Assembly (NCBI RefSeq): GCF_950295315.1
Contig: NC_080170.1
Location: forward strand, 97,430,477-97,494,476
Direction of reading: 5' to 3'
From: Erinaceus europaeus
Taxonomy: Eukaryota > Chordata > Mammalia > Eulipotyphla > Erinaceidae
Length of the DNA: 64,000 nt
Each line of letters starts with the position of its first letter. Position 1 is the stretch's first letter. The notes beneath the pieces are model-generated. The model did not search any database. It was given only the letters and a program-made list of their open reading frames with translations, and had not been told where the DNA came from. A program made the position numbers and the translations under genes. Positions 34,475-45,949 of the stretch are shown here, in pieces.

Positions 34475-35238
34475 AAGGAATCTGTGGGAGTGATATTTTA
34501 AAAGTCCTTTAATAATGATTTATAGAATTTGGACTTTATCCTATAAGGGATGTGGAGGTAATATAAGGGGTTTTGTTTGTTTGTTTTGTTTTGGTGCGCT
34601 TTAAGAGTGGCAGTAAAGTGTTCAAAATTTCACTTCTGAAATGTATTTTGAAAGTTAGCTTTATTGGTGGAGGAAAGCCACCTGGAGAAGGAATTAGAGA
34701 AGGGTTGGTTATTCTGTTATAACACTTAAATGTTTAGAAGGTGATGTAATCACTAAAACAGGGCATGGAATTGAAGATTAAGAAGCGCTATGAAAAGAAG
34801 GCATGACATAAGTGAATAGGCTTCACTGAACTTGCTACCTTATGAAACTATTATACAAAGATCGCCTTTCCCAACAAAGCCAAATACTACTCAAGTAAAA
34901 AAGCTAATACTGACTTAGGCTCTGTTGAAGCACGTCATATATTATGTGTGAATCACACACTCACTAGGCAAATAGGGAAGCTGCTTTTTTGTGTTAGCTT
35001 TTTGAAAAACGCTTGAAACTAAATAAGCAGAACAGTCCAAAGAAAATATTAACTGTAGTGGTGTTAGGTACTTAGATTTCTAACCGTAACTGTTAATGTA
35101 ATGGGCATTTTGGCTTCAACACATGCAAGCCCTTTTCAGTAAACTACAAACTACAGAAAGAGAAAATCCCACAGTTAGAATTTAAATAGTTTGAAAGTAA
35201 TATTGTTTTCTTCAAAGCTCTGTGCTTACCAGTTAGAG

Positions 35239-35533
35239 TTTTTTTTATTTTATTTTAATTTTTTATTTACTTAAAAAAAGGAGACATTAACAAAATCATA
35301 GGATAAGAGGGATACAACTCCACACAATTCCCACCACCAGATCTCCGTATACCATCCCCTCCCCTGATAGCTTTCCTATTCTCTATCCTTCTGGGAGTAG
35401 GGACCCAAGGTCATCGTGGGATGCAGAGGGTGGAAGGTCTGGCTTCTGTAATTGCTTCCCTGCTGAACATAGGCTTTGACAGGTCGATCCATACTCCCAG
35501 CCTGTCTCTCTCTTTCCCTAGTAGGGTGGGGCT
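35239..35533 (-). mobile_element. 5'-truncated LR insertion
   Basis: A T-rich tail at the left (poly(A) in reverse), then 'aggataagagggatacaactcc', '...ccatcccctcccctgatagc' and '...tttccctagtagggtggggct', the LR 3' region read in reverse. The TSD accagttagag is at 35228-35238 and 35534-35544. A third copy of the 11-mer lies at 35574-35584 after a T-rich 29-bp spacer. Confidence 0.88.
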
Positions 35534-36468
35534 ACCAGTTAGAGGGTTTTTTTATGTTTTTTTTTAAATAAAAACCAGTTAGAGTTTTTATTAAAAAAAC
35601 ACATAAAAGATACATATTTTTTAAAAGATCTAAGACATTATACTTATCAGTTACCTTTTTTTCACTTTGAGTTTTTTTTTTTTAATTCCTCTGGGTTACT
35701 AGAAGTAGTTCTGAAAGCACTGATATATAGATCAAGGAGTTTATTCTGCTATACAGTACAAAGATTGTGCTCTTACTATTTAAACTATTCCAGTTAAAGT
35801 GACAGTATGAAGAAAGATGGTTGTCAAATAGTATTGCTGTTAACTTCAGTAACTACTAAATTTCAGTTCTGGTTTGGTGAACACTTCTACTATACAGGGT
35901 GAGAGTAGAAACTTTCACTTAAATATTTTCAAGTATTTTTTCCCAACATTGTTGGGAGGTAAGAGTCAGCAGCATTTGGTATTCTCATCTTTCTTTCCCA
36001 GTTGTACAAAAAGGTAATTGAGTAACCTGTGATCTGGCCTGCCAGGAAGTCAATCCATCTACTAACCTGCACATTACTTGCTGATGGCCTTTTTCCTAGG
36101 CAGTAATCAGTAACATTGTGTGCTCACTTTCAAATTACCCAGCATATAGGAAACTTTTCAAAATGGTGACCTCACATAAGCTCCAGGATCACTGATCTCC
36201 ACGCAAGCTTTTATTCTTCAGCTATCTCCCAGTGGTATTACGCCACAAATGAAGAGATATATAAAAATCTCAGCACAAAAATATCAGTTCCAGAAATCAG
36301 AGGTGTGTCATCTTTAACTATATACATTGATATTTTGCTTTCCTGTGACTTTATCATAAGAAAAAAAAAAAGCAAAGCTTAAATACTCTAGGATTTATAT
36401 AATTAACTATAAAAAAATAAAACATCATTTAGTTATTTTTCAGCTGATTTTTGAAGTCATATGACTTT

Positions 36469-36752
36469 CTTAATATATATTTTTTAATATTTATTTATTC
36501 CTTTTTGTTGCCCTTATTGTTTTTTGTGGTGGTGGTTATTATTGTCATCACTGTTGGGTAGGGCAGAGAGAAATCTAGAGAGGAGGGAATGACAGAGAGG
36601 GGAGAGAAACATAGACACCTGCAGACCTGCTTCAATGCTTCTGAAGTGATTTCCCTGCAGGTGGGAAGCCAGGGGCTCGAGCCGGGATCCTTATTCCAGT
36701 CCTTGCTTTGTGCCACCTGCGCTTAACCCGCTAAACTACCGCCCAACTCCCT
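36469..36752 (-). mobile_element. SINE, group A, full length
   Basis: All parts are present, from the 'cctttttgttgcccttattg' tail to head 'cttaacccgctaaactaccgccc'. The TSD is 13 bp with one mismatch (36456-36468 and 36753-36765). Confidence 0.92.
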
Positions 36753-36983
36753 GTCATAGGACTTTTGTGTCCAGACTGATCCAAGATTAAAAACAAGAAC
36801 CTGTCAGAATTCTTATTTTCCTTTTATAATTTAATAGGTCTTTGTACTTTAGACTGAAAATTCTTTTAAGCTGACATTAAACACACTCTGTATCAATTGA
36901 TTAATATTTTTAGATGTAATTTCAGTTTACTTTAGATAGGTTATAACTAATGTTTCAGTATATTTTAAATTTTTAGCATAAGT

Positions 36984-37240
36984 CTGGCCAAATAACTCAT
37001 TTGGATAGTGTGCTGCTTTGGCATGTATGTAACCTAGGTTTTGAGCCTAGCCTCCACTATTATTACATTTTACTAGTATTTAATAGTGATTTACAAATTA
37101 TAAGATGGTAGAGGTATAATGTTATACCACTTCCTCTACCAAAGTTCTATTGGTGTATTCTCTTTCACTACTCTTTGTTTCTATATAAGATATATACTAG
37201 TACACGGTTTTAGCATGTAACAAATTTGATATATAATTCT
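36984..37240. repeat. Group E SINE fragment next to an old LR 3' fragment
   Basis: The segment 36984-37060 (+) has 'tctggccaaataactcatttggatagtgtgctgctttggcatg'. The segment 37065-37240 has 'agtgatttacaaattataagatggtagaggtataat', an LR/L1-like 3' end in reverse. Both are degraded. Confidence 0.5.
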
Positions 37241-38046
37241 TTATCCCATTATATATCTTTCTAATAATCCCATAATATCAAGTCTATGCATTTAGAGATA
37301 AGGTTGAAGAAAGTGATGAACCAAGCATAGAATCATTTGAGGTAAATATTTAACAATAAGAATATTAACTTATCCACATTCATTACAGGTAATAAAAATT
37401 AATTACATTTAAAAGTAGAATAACATTTCCTGTACTCAGGATTATTCAGATATAATTTTCTAAGTAATTTAAATCTAATGCCTTATGTACAATATAATTT
37501 TTAATTCTTTTTGGTAGAAAGTATTTATTAATACATCTCCTACTTTCCTGACTTTAAAATGAAATAATATAATGAAATATTTGTATGGTGCTTAACAATG
37601 CACTAAGTACATCATTTCTTATATCAAATCTTCAGCATCTAAGTGAACTTTTTCATAACTCAGCTACTTCTCTATATACTAGTTGACACCTATCTCCCAG
37701 TACACTGGCTGAGCAGCCCTGTCCTAATGAAATTTTGAAATTTTTGCATGTGCTTAAAATGACTAATCTTTTCTCTCATTATTACCCTTGCATAGTACTT
37801 CAGAGTCACTGAGCAGTCTCATGTGCATTGCTCCATTTGTTTTAATATTTATTTCTTTAATACGTGCATTCAACCAGGTATGTCAACACCTTGCCCAACA
37901 TCGCTCACTTGGTGATTGCCTTACAGCCTCTTCCCCATATGCCGCTGAAGTGTCAGATGTGAACACAAGATAATCAAACTATTTAAACAATCAAAACTAT
38001 TTAAAGAGTAAAATAATCTCTCAAGAGGGTCCCAAACAGATATCTT

Positions 38047-38648
38047 TTTTTAAAAATTTATTTCTTTATTGGGGAATTAATGTTTTACATTCAACAGTAA
38101 ATACAATAGTTTGTACATGCATAACATTCCCCAGTTTCCCATTTAACAATACAACCCCCACTATGTCATTTATCATCCTTCATGGACCTGTATTCTCCCC
38201 ACCCAACCCAGAGTCTTTTACTTTGGTGCAATACGCCAATTCCATTTCAGGTTCGACTTGTGTTTTCTATTATGGTCTTGTTTTTCAACTTCTTCCTGAG
38301 AGTGAGATCATCCCATATTCATCCTTCTGTTTCTGACTTATTTCACTCAACATGAGTTTTTCAAGGTCCATCCAAGATCGGCTGAGAACGGTGAAGTCAC
38401 CATTTTTTACAGCTGAGTAGTATTCCATTGGGTATATATACCACAACTTGCTCAGCCACTCATCTGTTGTTGGACACCTGGGTTGCTTCCAGGTTTTGGC
38501 TATTACAAATTGTGCTGCCAAGAACATATGTGTACACAGATCTTTTTGTATGGTGTCCAACCCAGGTGTCTAACAACAGATGAGTGGCTGAGCAAGTTGT
38601 GGTATATATACACAATGGAATACTACTCAGCTGTAAAAAATGGTGACT
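38047..38648 (-). mobile_element. L1 3' fragment with duplicated, inverted 5' end
   Basis: In minus orientation it is an L1: it covers the ORF2 C-terminal coding region (KQPRCPTTDEWLSKLWYIY, MEYYSAVKNGD, EISQKQKDEY), a short 3'UTR and an 'aataaag' end at the left. At 38559-38648 the segment encoding TTDEWLSKLW...MEYYSAVKNGD occurs again in plus orientation, near-identical to the reverse complement of 38395-38484. The whole unit is bounded by one pair of direct repeats (38032-38046 and 38649-38663, 14 of 15 matching), so the inversion belongs to the original insertion event. The arms could form a hairpin of about 90 bp. Confidence 0.92.
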
Positions 38649-38676
38649 CCAACCAGATATCTTAAGAATAACTGTT

Positions 38677-41040
38677 TAAGTCTTTTGGTGGTGGGAATGG
38701 TGTTTATGTACACTCCTATCACTTTGTAGTCATATAAATCACTATTTAATTAATATGAGAGGGGAAAAATTGATTGTATGGCTCAAACTTTTTAAAGCAC
38801 AGACTGAGTCTTTTTAATATATAGGCTGAGTCTTTGATATGTTGACTCTCTTAAGAGCTTAGACCAGGAAGAACAGAAGCAACTGGTGGCACAGCTATAT
38901 AAAAATAATGTCAAAGCACATAAATTATGGTGATATTGTGTATGATACAGAAAATCCTAATGAAGGGATTTTTCAAAGTTAACCCAATTACCAAAAAATA
39001 TGATTATAGCAATAACTATCTATTGTCTCTTATCCTTAAGACAGCAGGAACTTCCCATTTCCTCTATAGAGCCTATTATTTCCTGTTGTTAAAATTCGGA
39101 GGCTCCAGCTGGCCAGGCTAGCTTCACGGGCGGGTAACAGAGACACAGAGACAACGGCTAGGCAGGGAAACTGTATTTCTTTATTCACGAACAACGATTC
39201 GTAAACTAAGACAAACCAATCACCAAACAGGACTCTGCTGTCTCTTTGCGGCGGCGCAAGCACTCTCTCTTACTCTCCAACTCAGGGACTCTCCAACTCT
39301 CGAACTCTGAAACTCTGCCACTTTGGAACCCTCTCTCGGGGTTCCTAGGGGCGGGGCCAAGCGGGCCTGCGAAACTAACTGGACTGATCCATTTCTCTTG
39401 GCGGGGGAGAACTAGAACCCAATGTAAAGCATACAACAATTTCCCCCAGTCCTGGAACCTCTAGGGTGGGGTTCACTTCCCTGCATGCTTCTCTCAATTC
39501 CTACCAAATGATATTGCATTTGCTGATCCCAACCTAATCAACGCAACGAGTACCACCTCAGCATGCTTCACTTCAGAATGTGTCCAGAGACTACAGGCGT
39601 TGAATGGCAACCCTTCAGCGTCATTACTAGGGTGAGACCTTTCCTTTCATAGTATTCTGAAATTCTATTGTGGGAGGTTCACTTCCTAAAAAATCCCAAA
39701 ACCTAGATATAGACCAGGTCCCTTAAAATAGAGCATATGTTCACATGTATCCATAAATTAGGGCAAAATATATACCTGAAAGCAAAAGTACACAATAGTC
39801 TGTAGTGAGTCAGTATCAATTTTGTAATGAAAGTGTCTACTGAGACTTAGATACCCTTCTCACCTACTTCCTATTACACTTCCCTCACTCACTCCAAAGC
39901 TAACCTTATCAAAGAAAGGACTGTAAAAGCTAAAGAAGGGCAAGAGACTGGCATACTTTAATGATGACTCCGTAGTCACTATCAGGCCACCCCATCAGCT
40001 GGGGCCCTATTCAGGGAGTCCTGAGATTCCCAAACAGACATGATAGGCCTAGACCTTGAATAAATCCCTCTCTTCATCGTTACCATTCATTTGTAGCAGG
40101 AACAATACAGTAGATACCTTTGTGGGCCCCCATAGGATCTTGCCCTCAACTTGGATCAACAACAGTAGAAAATGTTCCATCCTCCAAAGGGAGGATAGAC
40201 AACATACTCTATGCTACACCTAAGGAAGATGGGTCGATATTGGGGCAACTTGAAATGTTCCTACCCATGACCATAGAATGTGAGCTCAGATCTACAGGGA
40301 TGCAGAGGTCACATAGGCTGAATATGGCTGAATATGGGCCCCAGATCTGATCAAATCAATGGGATTTACAGTCAATATTTATACACCTTTCCCATATTTG
40401 GGAACTATTCTCTTCCCTGATCCAGTTTTTGTTCCTTTTCCAGGCATGACATCATCTCCCCAGACAATAACTTGGATCCACCTGTATATCAGATTTCAGG
40501 CTCAGGGAAAAAAAAAAAAAACTAGTATAGCCACAGGCCCGTTGGAATATAACTAAAACATGCCTATTAGCTATCTAAAAAATGGAGGACCCCCCCCAAC
40601 TCTTCATGTGTACTATTCCAGACTTTATGTCCAAGATTGTTCAACAATTTGTTTGGCTTTGTATGTTAACTCTTTTTTCAGCCACCAGGTTCCAGATGCT
40701 AGCACGATGCCAACCAGACTTCCCCGGACAGACGACCTCACTAATGTGTCCTGGAGCTTCGTTTCCCCAGAGCCCCACCCTTCCAGGGAAAGAGAAGCAG
40801 GCTGGAAGTATGGATCCACCTGTTAACATCCATGTTCAGCGGGGAAGCAATTACAGAAGTCAGACCTTCCACCTTCTGCATCCCACAATGACTTTGGGTC
40901 CATACTCCCCAAAGGGATAAAGAATAGGAAAGCTATCAGGGGAGGGATGGTATAGGGAGATCTGGTAGTGGGAATTGTGTGGAGTTGTACCCCTCTTATC
41001 CTATGGTTTTGTCAATGTTTCCTTTTTATAAATAATTTTT
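38677..41040 (+). mobile_element. Long LR (L1-like) repeat interrupted by a solo LTR
   Basis: It is collinear with the minus copy at 50821-52660: 'cttttggtggtgggaatggtgttt', '...ccaggaagaacagaagcaac', 'cctaatcaacgcaacgagtaccacc', '...gaatgtgagctcagatctac' and finally 'gtggagttgtacccctcttatcctatgg' plus 'ataaataa'. No long reading frame is intact. I take it to be the 3' region of an L1-type element, but I do not recognise the family. Confidence 0.8.
39084..39438 (-). mobile_element. Solo LTR of an endogenous retrovirus (class II type)
   Basis: The 355-bp insert is absent from the otherwise matching LR copy at 52.16 kb. It starts TGTTGT and ends ACAACA, and is flanked by a perfect 6-bp duplication atttcc (39078-39083 and 39439-39444). 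On the minus strand it has a GC-rich U3 with 'ccccgcccct', an AATAAA signal (39180-39185) followed by 'tgtctctgtgtctctgttacccgccc', and a short U5. A 6-bp duplication is typical of betaretrovirus-like (ERVK/IAP) elements. No internal viral genes remain. Confidence 0.93.
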
Positions 41041-41074
41041 AAAAGAATATTGTTTAACTCATGAATATTTACAT

Positions 41075-41391
41075 ATTTATTTATTTATTTAGTCTCCAGG
41101 GTTACTGCTGGGGCTTGGTGCCAGCACTAGGAATCCATTGCTCCCGGAAGCTATCTTTTTTCCATTGCTGTTGTTGCTGTTATAATTGTTGTTGCTGCTG
41201 CTGCTGCTGTTATTATAGGACAGAGAGAAGTTGAGAGAGGAGGGGAAGACAGACAGGGAGAGAAAGATAGATATCTGCGGACCTGCTTCACAGCTTCACA
41301 AATGATCCCCCTGTAGGTGGGGAACTGGGGGCTTGAACTGGGATCCTTCTGCCCGTCCTTGCACTTTGCACTATGTGCTACCGCCCAGCCC
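41075..41391 (-). repeat. Extended SINE, group A with 3' module
   Basis: The module in reverse ('ggggcttggtgccagcac...ccattgctcccggaagc'), a (gtt/gct)n linker, the core and a shortened head ('gtgctaccgcccagcccc') are present. The head has lost about 20 bp. No convincing TSD. Confidence 0.85.
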
Positions 41392-42015
41392 CCTATTAAC
41401 ATTTAATTTGACTGCTCAGGACCACTGTATTTCCCTTGGGTTCACAGGTTTCTGAGTGGGCTCTATTGAGATCAGCAGATAACAAATTTCTGATTTTATG
41501 AAATATTTCTACTGTTGAGTTTTTACAATGAAATTTCTGGTGCTTTAAAGACATTTTATATTATAATAATAAAAAAATTTAGATATTCTAAACATGTCAC
41601 TCATTAATAAAATAAGGATATGGAATATAACAGAACTACTAGTTGTTGAAGAAGAACTGGCACAGGAAAAACAATCTTCTGATTCTCAAGCCAATATTTT
41701 TAGTTAACACCATACCAGGCATTTGTTCTGAACTGTTTTGTTATTTCTAAGTATGAATTTTTGGGGGTTTGTCACAAATGAAAGGATCTAGACAACATAT
41801 TTTCATGTGTATGTGCTATGACATGCAATGAATCATATAAAAGAATGACTATCATTCTCACTATTAAATCACAAATATTGGATAGTATTTTCTCCATAAT
41901 TCTGAAGTTGGAGTGCACGCTTTCATTTAACAACAACAAAATATGTAAGTCCACATTTTCCCTAGGCGTGGAGAAATTAGCAAGAAATATTAACATTTAT
42001 CCAATTAATTCTTTT

Positions 42016-42304
42016 TTTAAAGTTTTGTTTATTCCTTTTTGTTGCCCTTGTTTTTTATTGTTGTAGTTATTATTATTTTATTATTGTTATTGATGTTGTC
42101 ATTGTTGGATAGGACAGAGAGAAATGGAGAGAGGAAGGGAAGACAGAAAGGGGAGAGAAAGATAGACATCTGCAGACCTGCTTCACCTCTTGTGAAGCGA
42201 CTCCCCTGCATGTGGGGAGCCAGGGACTAGAACAGGGATCCTTACACAGGTCCTTGCGCTTTGTGCCACCTGTGGTTAACCCGCTGCACTACCGCCCGAC
42301 TCCC
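42016..42304 (-). mobile_element. SINE, group A, full length
   Basis: Complete copy with head 'ttaacccgctgcactaccgcccgac'. The TSD is 17 bp with one mismatch (41999-42015 and 42305-42321). Confidence 0.94.
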
Positions 42305-42321
42305 TATCCAATTTATTCTTT

Positions 42322-42480
42322 ATTGTCATTACTGGGGTTCAATGGACCCAGACTGACTTTCCAGATATAAGTAGGAGGAGTAAGACAAAGAGAAAAGGAA
42401 GACACCACAGCCCTGGAACTTTTTCCAGAAGGGTAATGCAGAAGGGAAAGGCAGGCACCTTTCCAGGTGAGATAACTGGC
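42322..42480 (-). repeat. Possible old group E SINE
   Basis: It has 'gtcattactggggttcaatggac' (3' module in reverse), 'gacaccacagccctgg' and a degenerate remainder in group E order. Highly diverged. Confidence 0.4.
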
Positions 42481-42847
42481 TGATTCTGCAGAGTTAGTTT
42501 CCTAACATAGTCATGATGATTTACATACTTAGCTTTGTCTCTGAATGGAATTTTAGAAAGGAAATTCTGCGATAAGTGTAGAAACTGTACTGGTAAAACA
42601 AATAAACCATCGAAGAAATAAACCAAGAGATTTTGATTGCTAGAAGTCCTAAAAAAAAAAAAACCTGTAATGAGGACCCCGAATAGACTGTGGAAAAGAC
42701 CAATCTACAACACAACAAACTTCTACAGAAAGACTCTGAAATAAAAGTAGTTGTGAGGCAAAACAATGTGAAATCAAATAGAATATAATGCATTTAGCTT
42801 AAAGAACAGTTTTCACCAGAAGAGAAGTTCTAGAAATCTAATTTAAG

Positions 42848-42990
42848 TGGTCCAGGAGGTGGAGCAGTGGATAAAGCATTGGGCGCTCAAGCATGAGGTG
42901 CCGAGTTCAATCCCCGGCAGCACCAGAGTGATGTCTGGTTCTTTCTCTCTCTCCTACTTTCTCATTAATAAATAAGATATTTTAAAAAAA
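42848..42990 (+). mobile_element. SINE, group C
   Basis: The cleanest group C copy: 'gtccaggaggtggagcagtggataaagcattgg', 'ctcaagcatgaggtgccgagttcaatccccgg', 'cagagtgatgtctggttc' and tail 'cattaataaataagat'. Confidence 0.88.
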
Positions 42991-43965
42991 GAAATATAAT
43001 TTAAAAAATAGTTCATTTTTAAAGTTAAGTAGAGACAAAGGAGGGAGAATGTAAGGAATAGAGAAGAAAAGGGCAACCATACTGGAACTTAACATCATTT
43101 TGAGTAAGCTCTTTGCTCTGAAGAAGTCACACCAGTTTCTCACCACAGAGTCACAAGGAAAAGTGTTTCTGTGTATCATTACTGTTCGTGCTCGCTCTAC
43201 TTAATCATTTGTATTTAAACTTTATAGATAAGTTACATCAAACAATAATCTCTTCACACCAGTAGATTTTAATCAATGAACAAAATTTAATTAGTATATA
43301 GAAATATTGATCTAAAATGTTTTGTAGAACGTATTTGAAGGCAAAATTAATTCCTTTCTCTGGCAAGATAAAAGTAATTTTCTATGAGTAGTTAGAAATC
43401 AACATCATATTAAGTTTATGTAATATTTTTGGCTGTGAATTTGGAAGAAATTGTAAACATCTCTTTTGGTGAGTTTATGTACTAAGTTGACAATATTATA
43501 GCATGGAAAAAACATATATCTTTCAATATTCTTTTAAAGCTATACTTTAATATTCTAGCTGATATTTTTGTCTTAACAGGCAGTTGATCTATTTTGCCTC
43601 CTTTTGTTTAAAGCTGTTTGCTGTTAGAAGGAATGAAAAACATGCACATTTAAAAATTATTTTCTAGGTCCAGAGATATAACTTACTTAGGGCTATAAGT
43701 ATAATTCAGGTTTAGGTATCAGGTATACCATATGAAAGCACTACAGCACTGAAGTTTTGTAAATTGCAAATTTTACTAGATTCCTTAAAAATTATTGGTC
43801 TCCCTTGCAGAGAACAGAGCTGCAGGTACAAAGCATTGAGATATTATAGAAGTGGAATATTCCTAGACTCTTTATTAATGAAACAGAGGCAATATCTTAT
43901 GCCATAATGACCTGAATGAAAGCCAGACAGATAGTGGTATATTACATAAATGAATAGACAATTGA

Positions 43966-44110
43966 GGGCTAGGAGATAGCTCAGAAGTGGCACACAGGAA
44001 ATGCATGCATGAACCTCCATGCTCAATCCCTATTCCGCATATGTCATACTTGAATGGTGCTCTGGTCTCACTGTCTCTCTTTTGCCCATCCCCACCCATC
44101 AACTGACAAA
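43966..44110 (+). repeat. Diverged tRNA-derived SINE, group C/D-like
   Basis: It has 'gggctaggagatagctcagaagtgg', 'catgctcaatccctatt' and 'gaatggtgctctggtctcac', with a pyrimidine-rich end. Confidence 0.6.
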
Positions 44111-44236
44111 TCTACCATAATATTAACAAGGTTCTGACATTTTCACAGTGCTTCTTCATTGTTGAAATTAATGACATGGGGTCTGGATTCTATGCACAGC
44201 ATTTGAAAATTTTAATTTTTAAAAAATTTGTTAGTT

Positions 44237-44587
44237 GGGGGTCGGGGGGTGGCGCAGTGGGTTAAGCGCATGTGGCACAAAGCGCAGGGACCAGCGTAAG
44301 GATCCCGGTTCGAGCCCCCAGCTCCCCACCTGCAGGGGAGTCGCTTCACAGGCGGTGAAGCAGGTCTGCAGGTGTCTATCTTTCTCTCCCCTTCTCTGTC
44401 TTCCCCTCCTCTCTCCATTTCTCTCTGTCCTATCCAACAACGAATTGCGTCAACAAGGGCAATAATAATAACCACAACGAAGCTACAACAAGGGCAAGAA
44501 AAGGGGGAAAAAAATGGCCTCCACGAGCGGTGGATTTATGGTGCAGGCACCGAGCCCAGCAATAACCCTGGAGGAGGAAAAAAAAAA
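44237..44587 (+). mobile_element. Extended SINE, group A, very young copy
   Basis: Intact long form: head 'gtggcgcagtgggttaagcg', B box 'ggttcgagccc', 'ggggagtcgcttcacaggcgg', a diagnostic linker 'cgaattgcgtcaacaagggc', the 3' module and an A-run. The TSD ttgttagtt is at 44228-44236 and 44588-44596. It shares its diagnostic linker and nearly all its sequence with the inverted copy at 46179-46542. Confidence 0.95.
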
Positions 44588-45505
44588 TTGTTAGTTATGT
44601 TATACATTATTGTTTACTTGATTTGTGAATATGGAACGGATAAGCAGAATATTAAAGACAGTGAGGGGAAAATCCTGTTTGGTATTAAAATATTCTGCTA
44701 TGAACCTTAGTACAATGACATCCTATCTATATAATCTTGAATTTCTTACTTTATATCTCTCAGTTTCACAAACTATAAAATAAGAATAACTATATCTTTC
44801 TTACAGCACTAAGTAGATATGAATGTAGGACATCAATCACTTTGGCACAAGGTAGGTGCTTTATATAGGAGATAGTCCTTTCAAACTGCAAAGGCTTAGG
44901 AAGTCCTGTTTAGCAAGATAAAAGTCCAGTAACCATATATTCAAACGAAAAAAAAAAAAAACAAGACTGAAGTACAACAAATAACTATAAAATAATTTCT
45001 CCGAAACAAATGTAACTACACTATAGCTTTTGTATTTTGCAGACTGTAGTGCTCATCAATACTGGGATGTGATAAGAAGGTTCAAATATAAACAGAAACA
45101 GAACTTAAAAAATGAATAAAGATTCTTTCTCTTAGCTCCTTTATTTCATGACTAGTGAGAAATATTTTCTTATCTTCAGTATATTTGGTGACCTTTAAAA
45201 AGTCTCCTCTTCATAGTAAAAATGATTCAGTGTCCTTTAAAAATATAAAAAAAAGCATTCTCATAGCCTTCTGGGCATAGATGGGAAGCACACTATTTGA
45301 TTTTTTTTCCCCATAAAGTTAGCTACGAAACTTTATTTTCTTTATTGATTCAATTAAAAATAGAACACTTTTTCTAGTAGCTACTAAGAATAGAGTTAAT
45401 GGGGTGAATGAAGAAATAGGAAAACATATTCAGTATATTTCATATTTGAGGTCTAATCTTTAAACTTCCTCACAGGTCATTCTTGTCTCTTGTTCTTTTA
45501 TTTTC

Positions 45506-45506
<1 letters not shown>

Positions 45507-45552
<46 letters not shown>
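45507..45552. repeat. (AC)23 microsatellite
   Basis: Uninterrupted 46-bp AC repeat inside intron 1. Confidence 0.98.
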
Positions 45553-45559
<7 letters not shown>

Positions 45560-45949
45560 TTTCTTTTTTTGTAAGCTGGACAACTAAAATATCTAACCAC
45601 ACCAAGCAGGATAAAAAATTAATCTTTTCAGAAAGCACCTCTTCTAGTAATAATGAATTCTCTTACAACTTTACTTACAGATAGTCTTATCTGTCTCAGT
45701 CACTGTGATGTTAATGTGCTTAAATCAATAATGTCAAAGGACCTTGTAGAGAATGTAAAAGGGGAACAAGAAGGATATTAATATGCAAAGCAATGTTTGT
45801 GCTAATTGGTATGCCAAGTCTAACAAACCTGAAGACAGTGGGAGATACATAAAATGGTTATTTCCTTTTTTTTTGTCCTGAGATGAACAGGATGCTTTAA
45901 AAAAAAATGTCTACTTAGGTAAAAGTGTTGAAAGCAATTTTTTTTGGGG

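Noticed and set aside
33871..34476. Longest open frame in the window (201 codons, minus strand)
   Set aside because: It runs antisense through the 7SK pseudogene and a group C SINE, has no domain resemblance, and has no codon pattern shared with a known protein. Chance frame.
38285..38665. Reverse-transcriptase-like peptides as an active L1 gene
   Set aside because: Only the ORF2 C-terminus is present, in two opposed pieces; the copy is dead.
39206..39464. Open frames inside the LTR
   Set aside because: They overlap U3/R on both strands and show no viral or cellular protein similarity. The solo LTR has no coding capacity.
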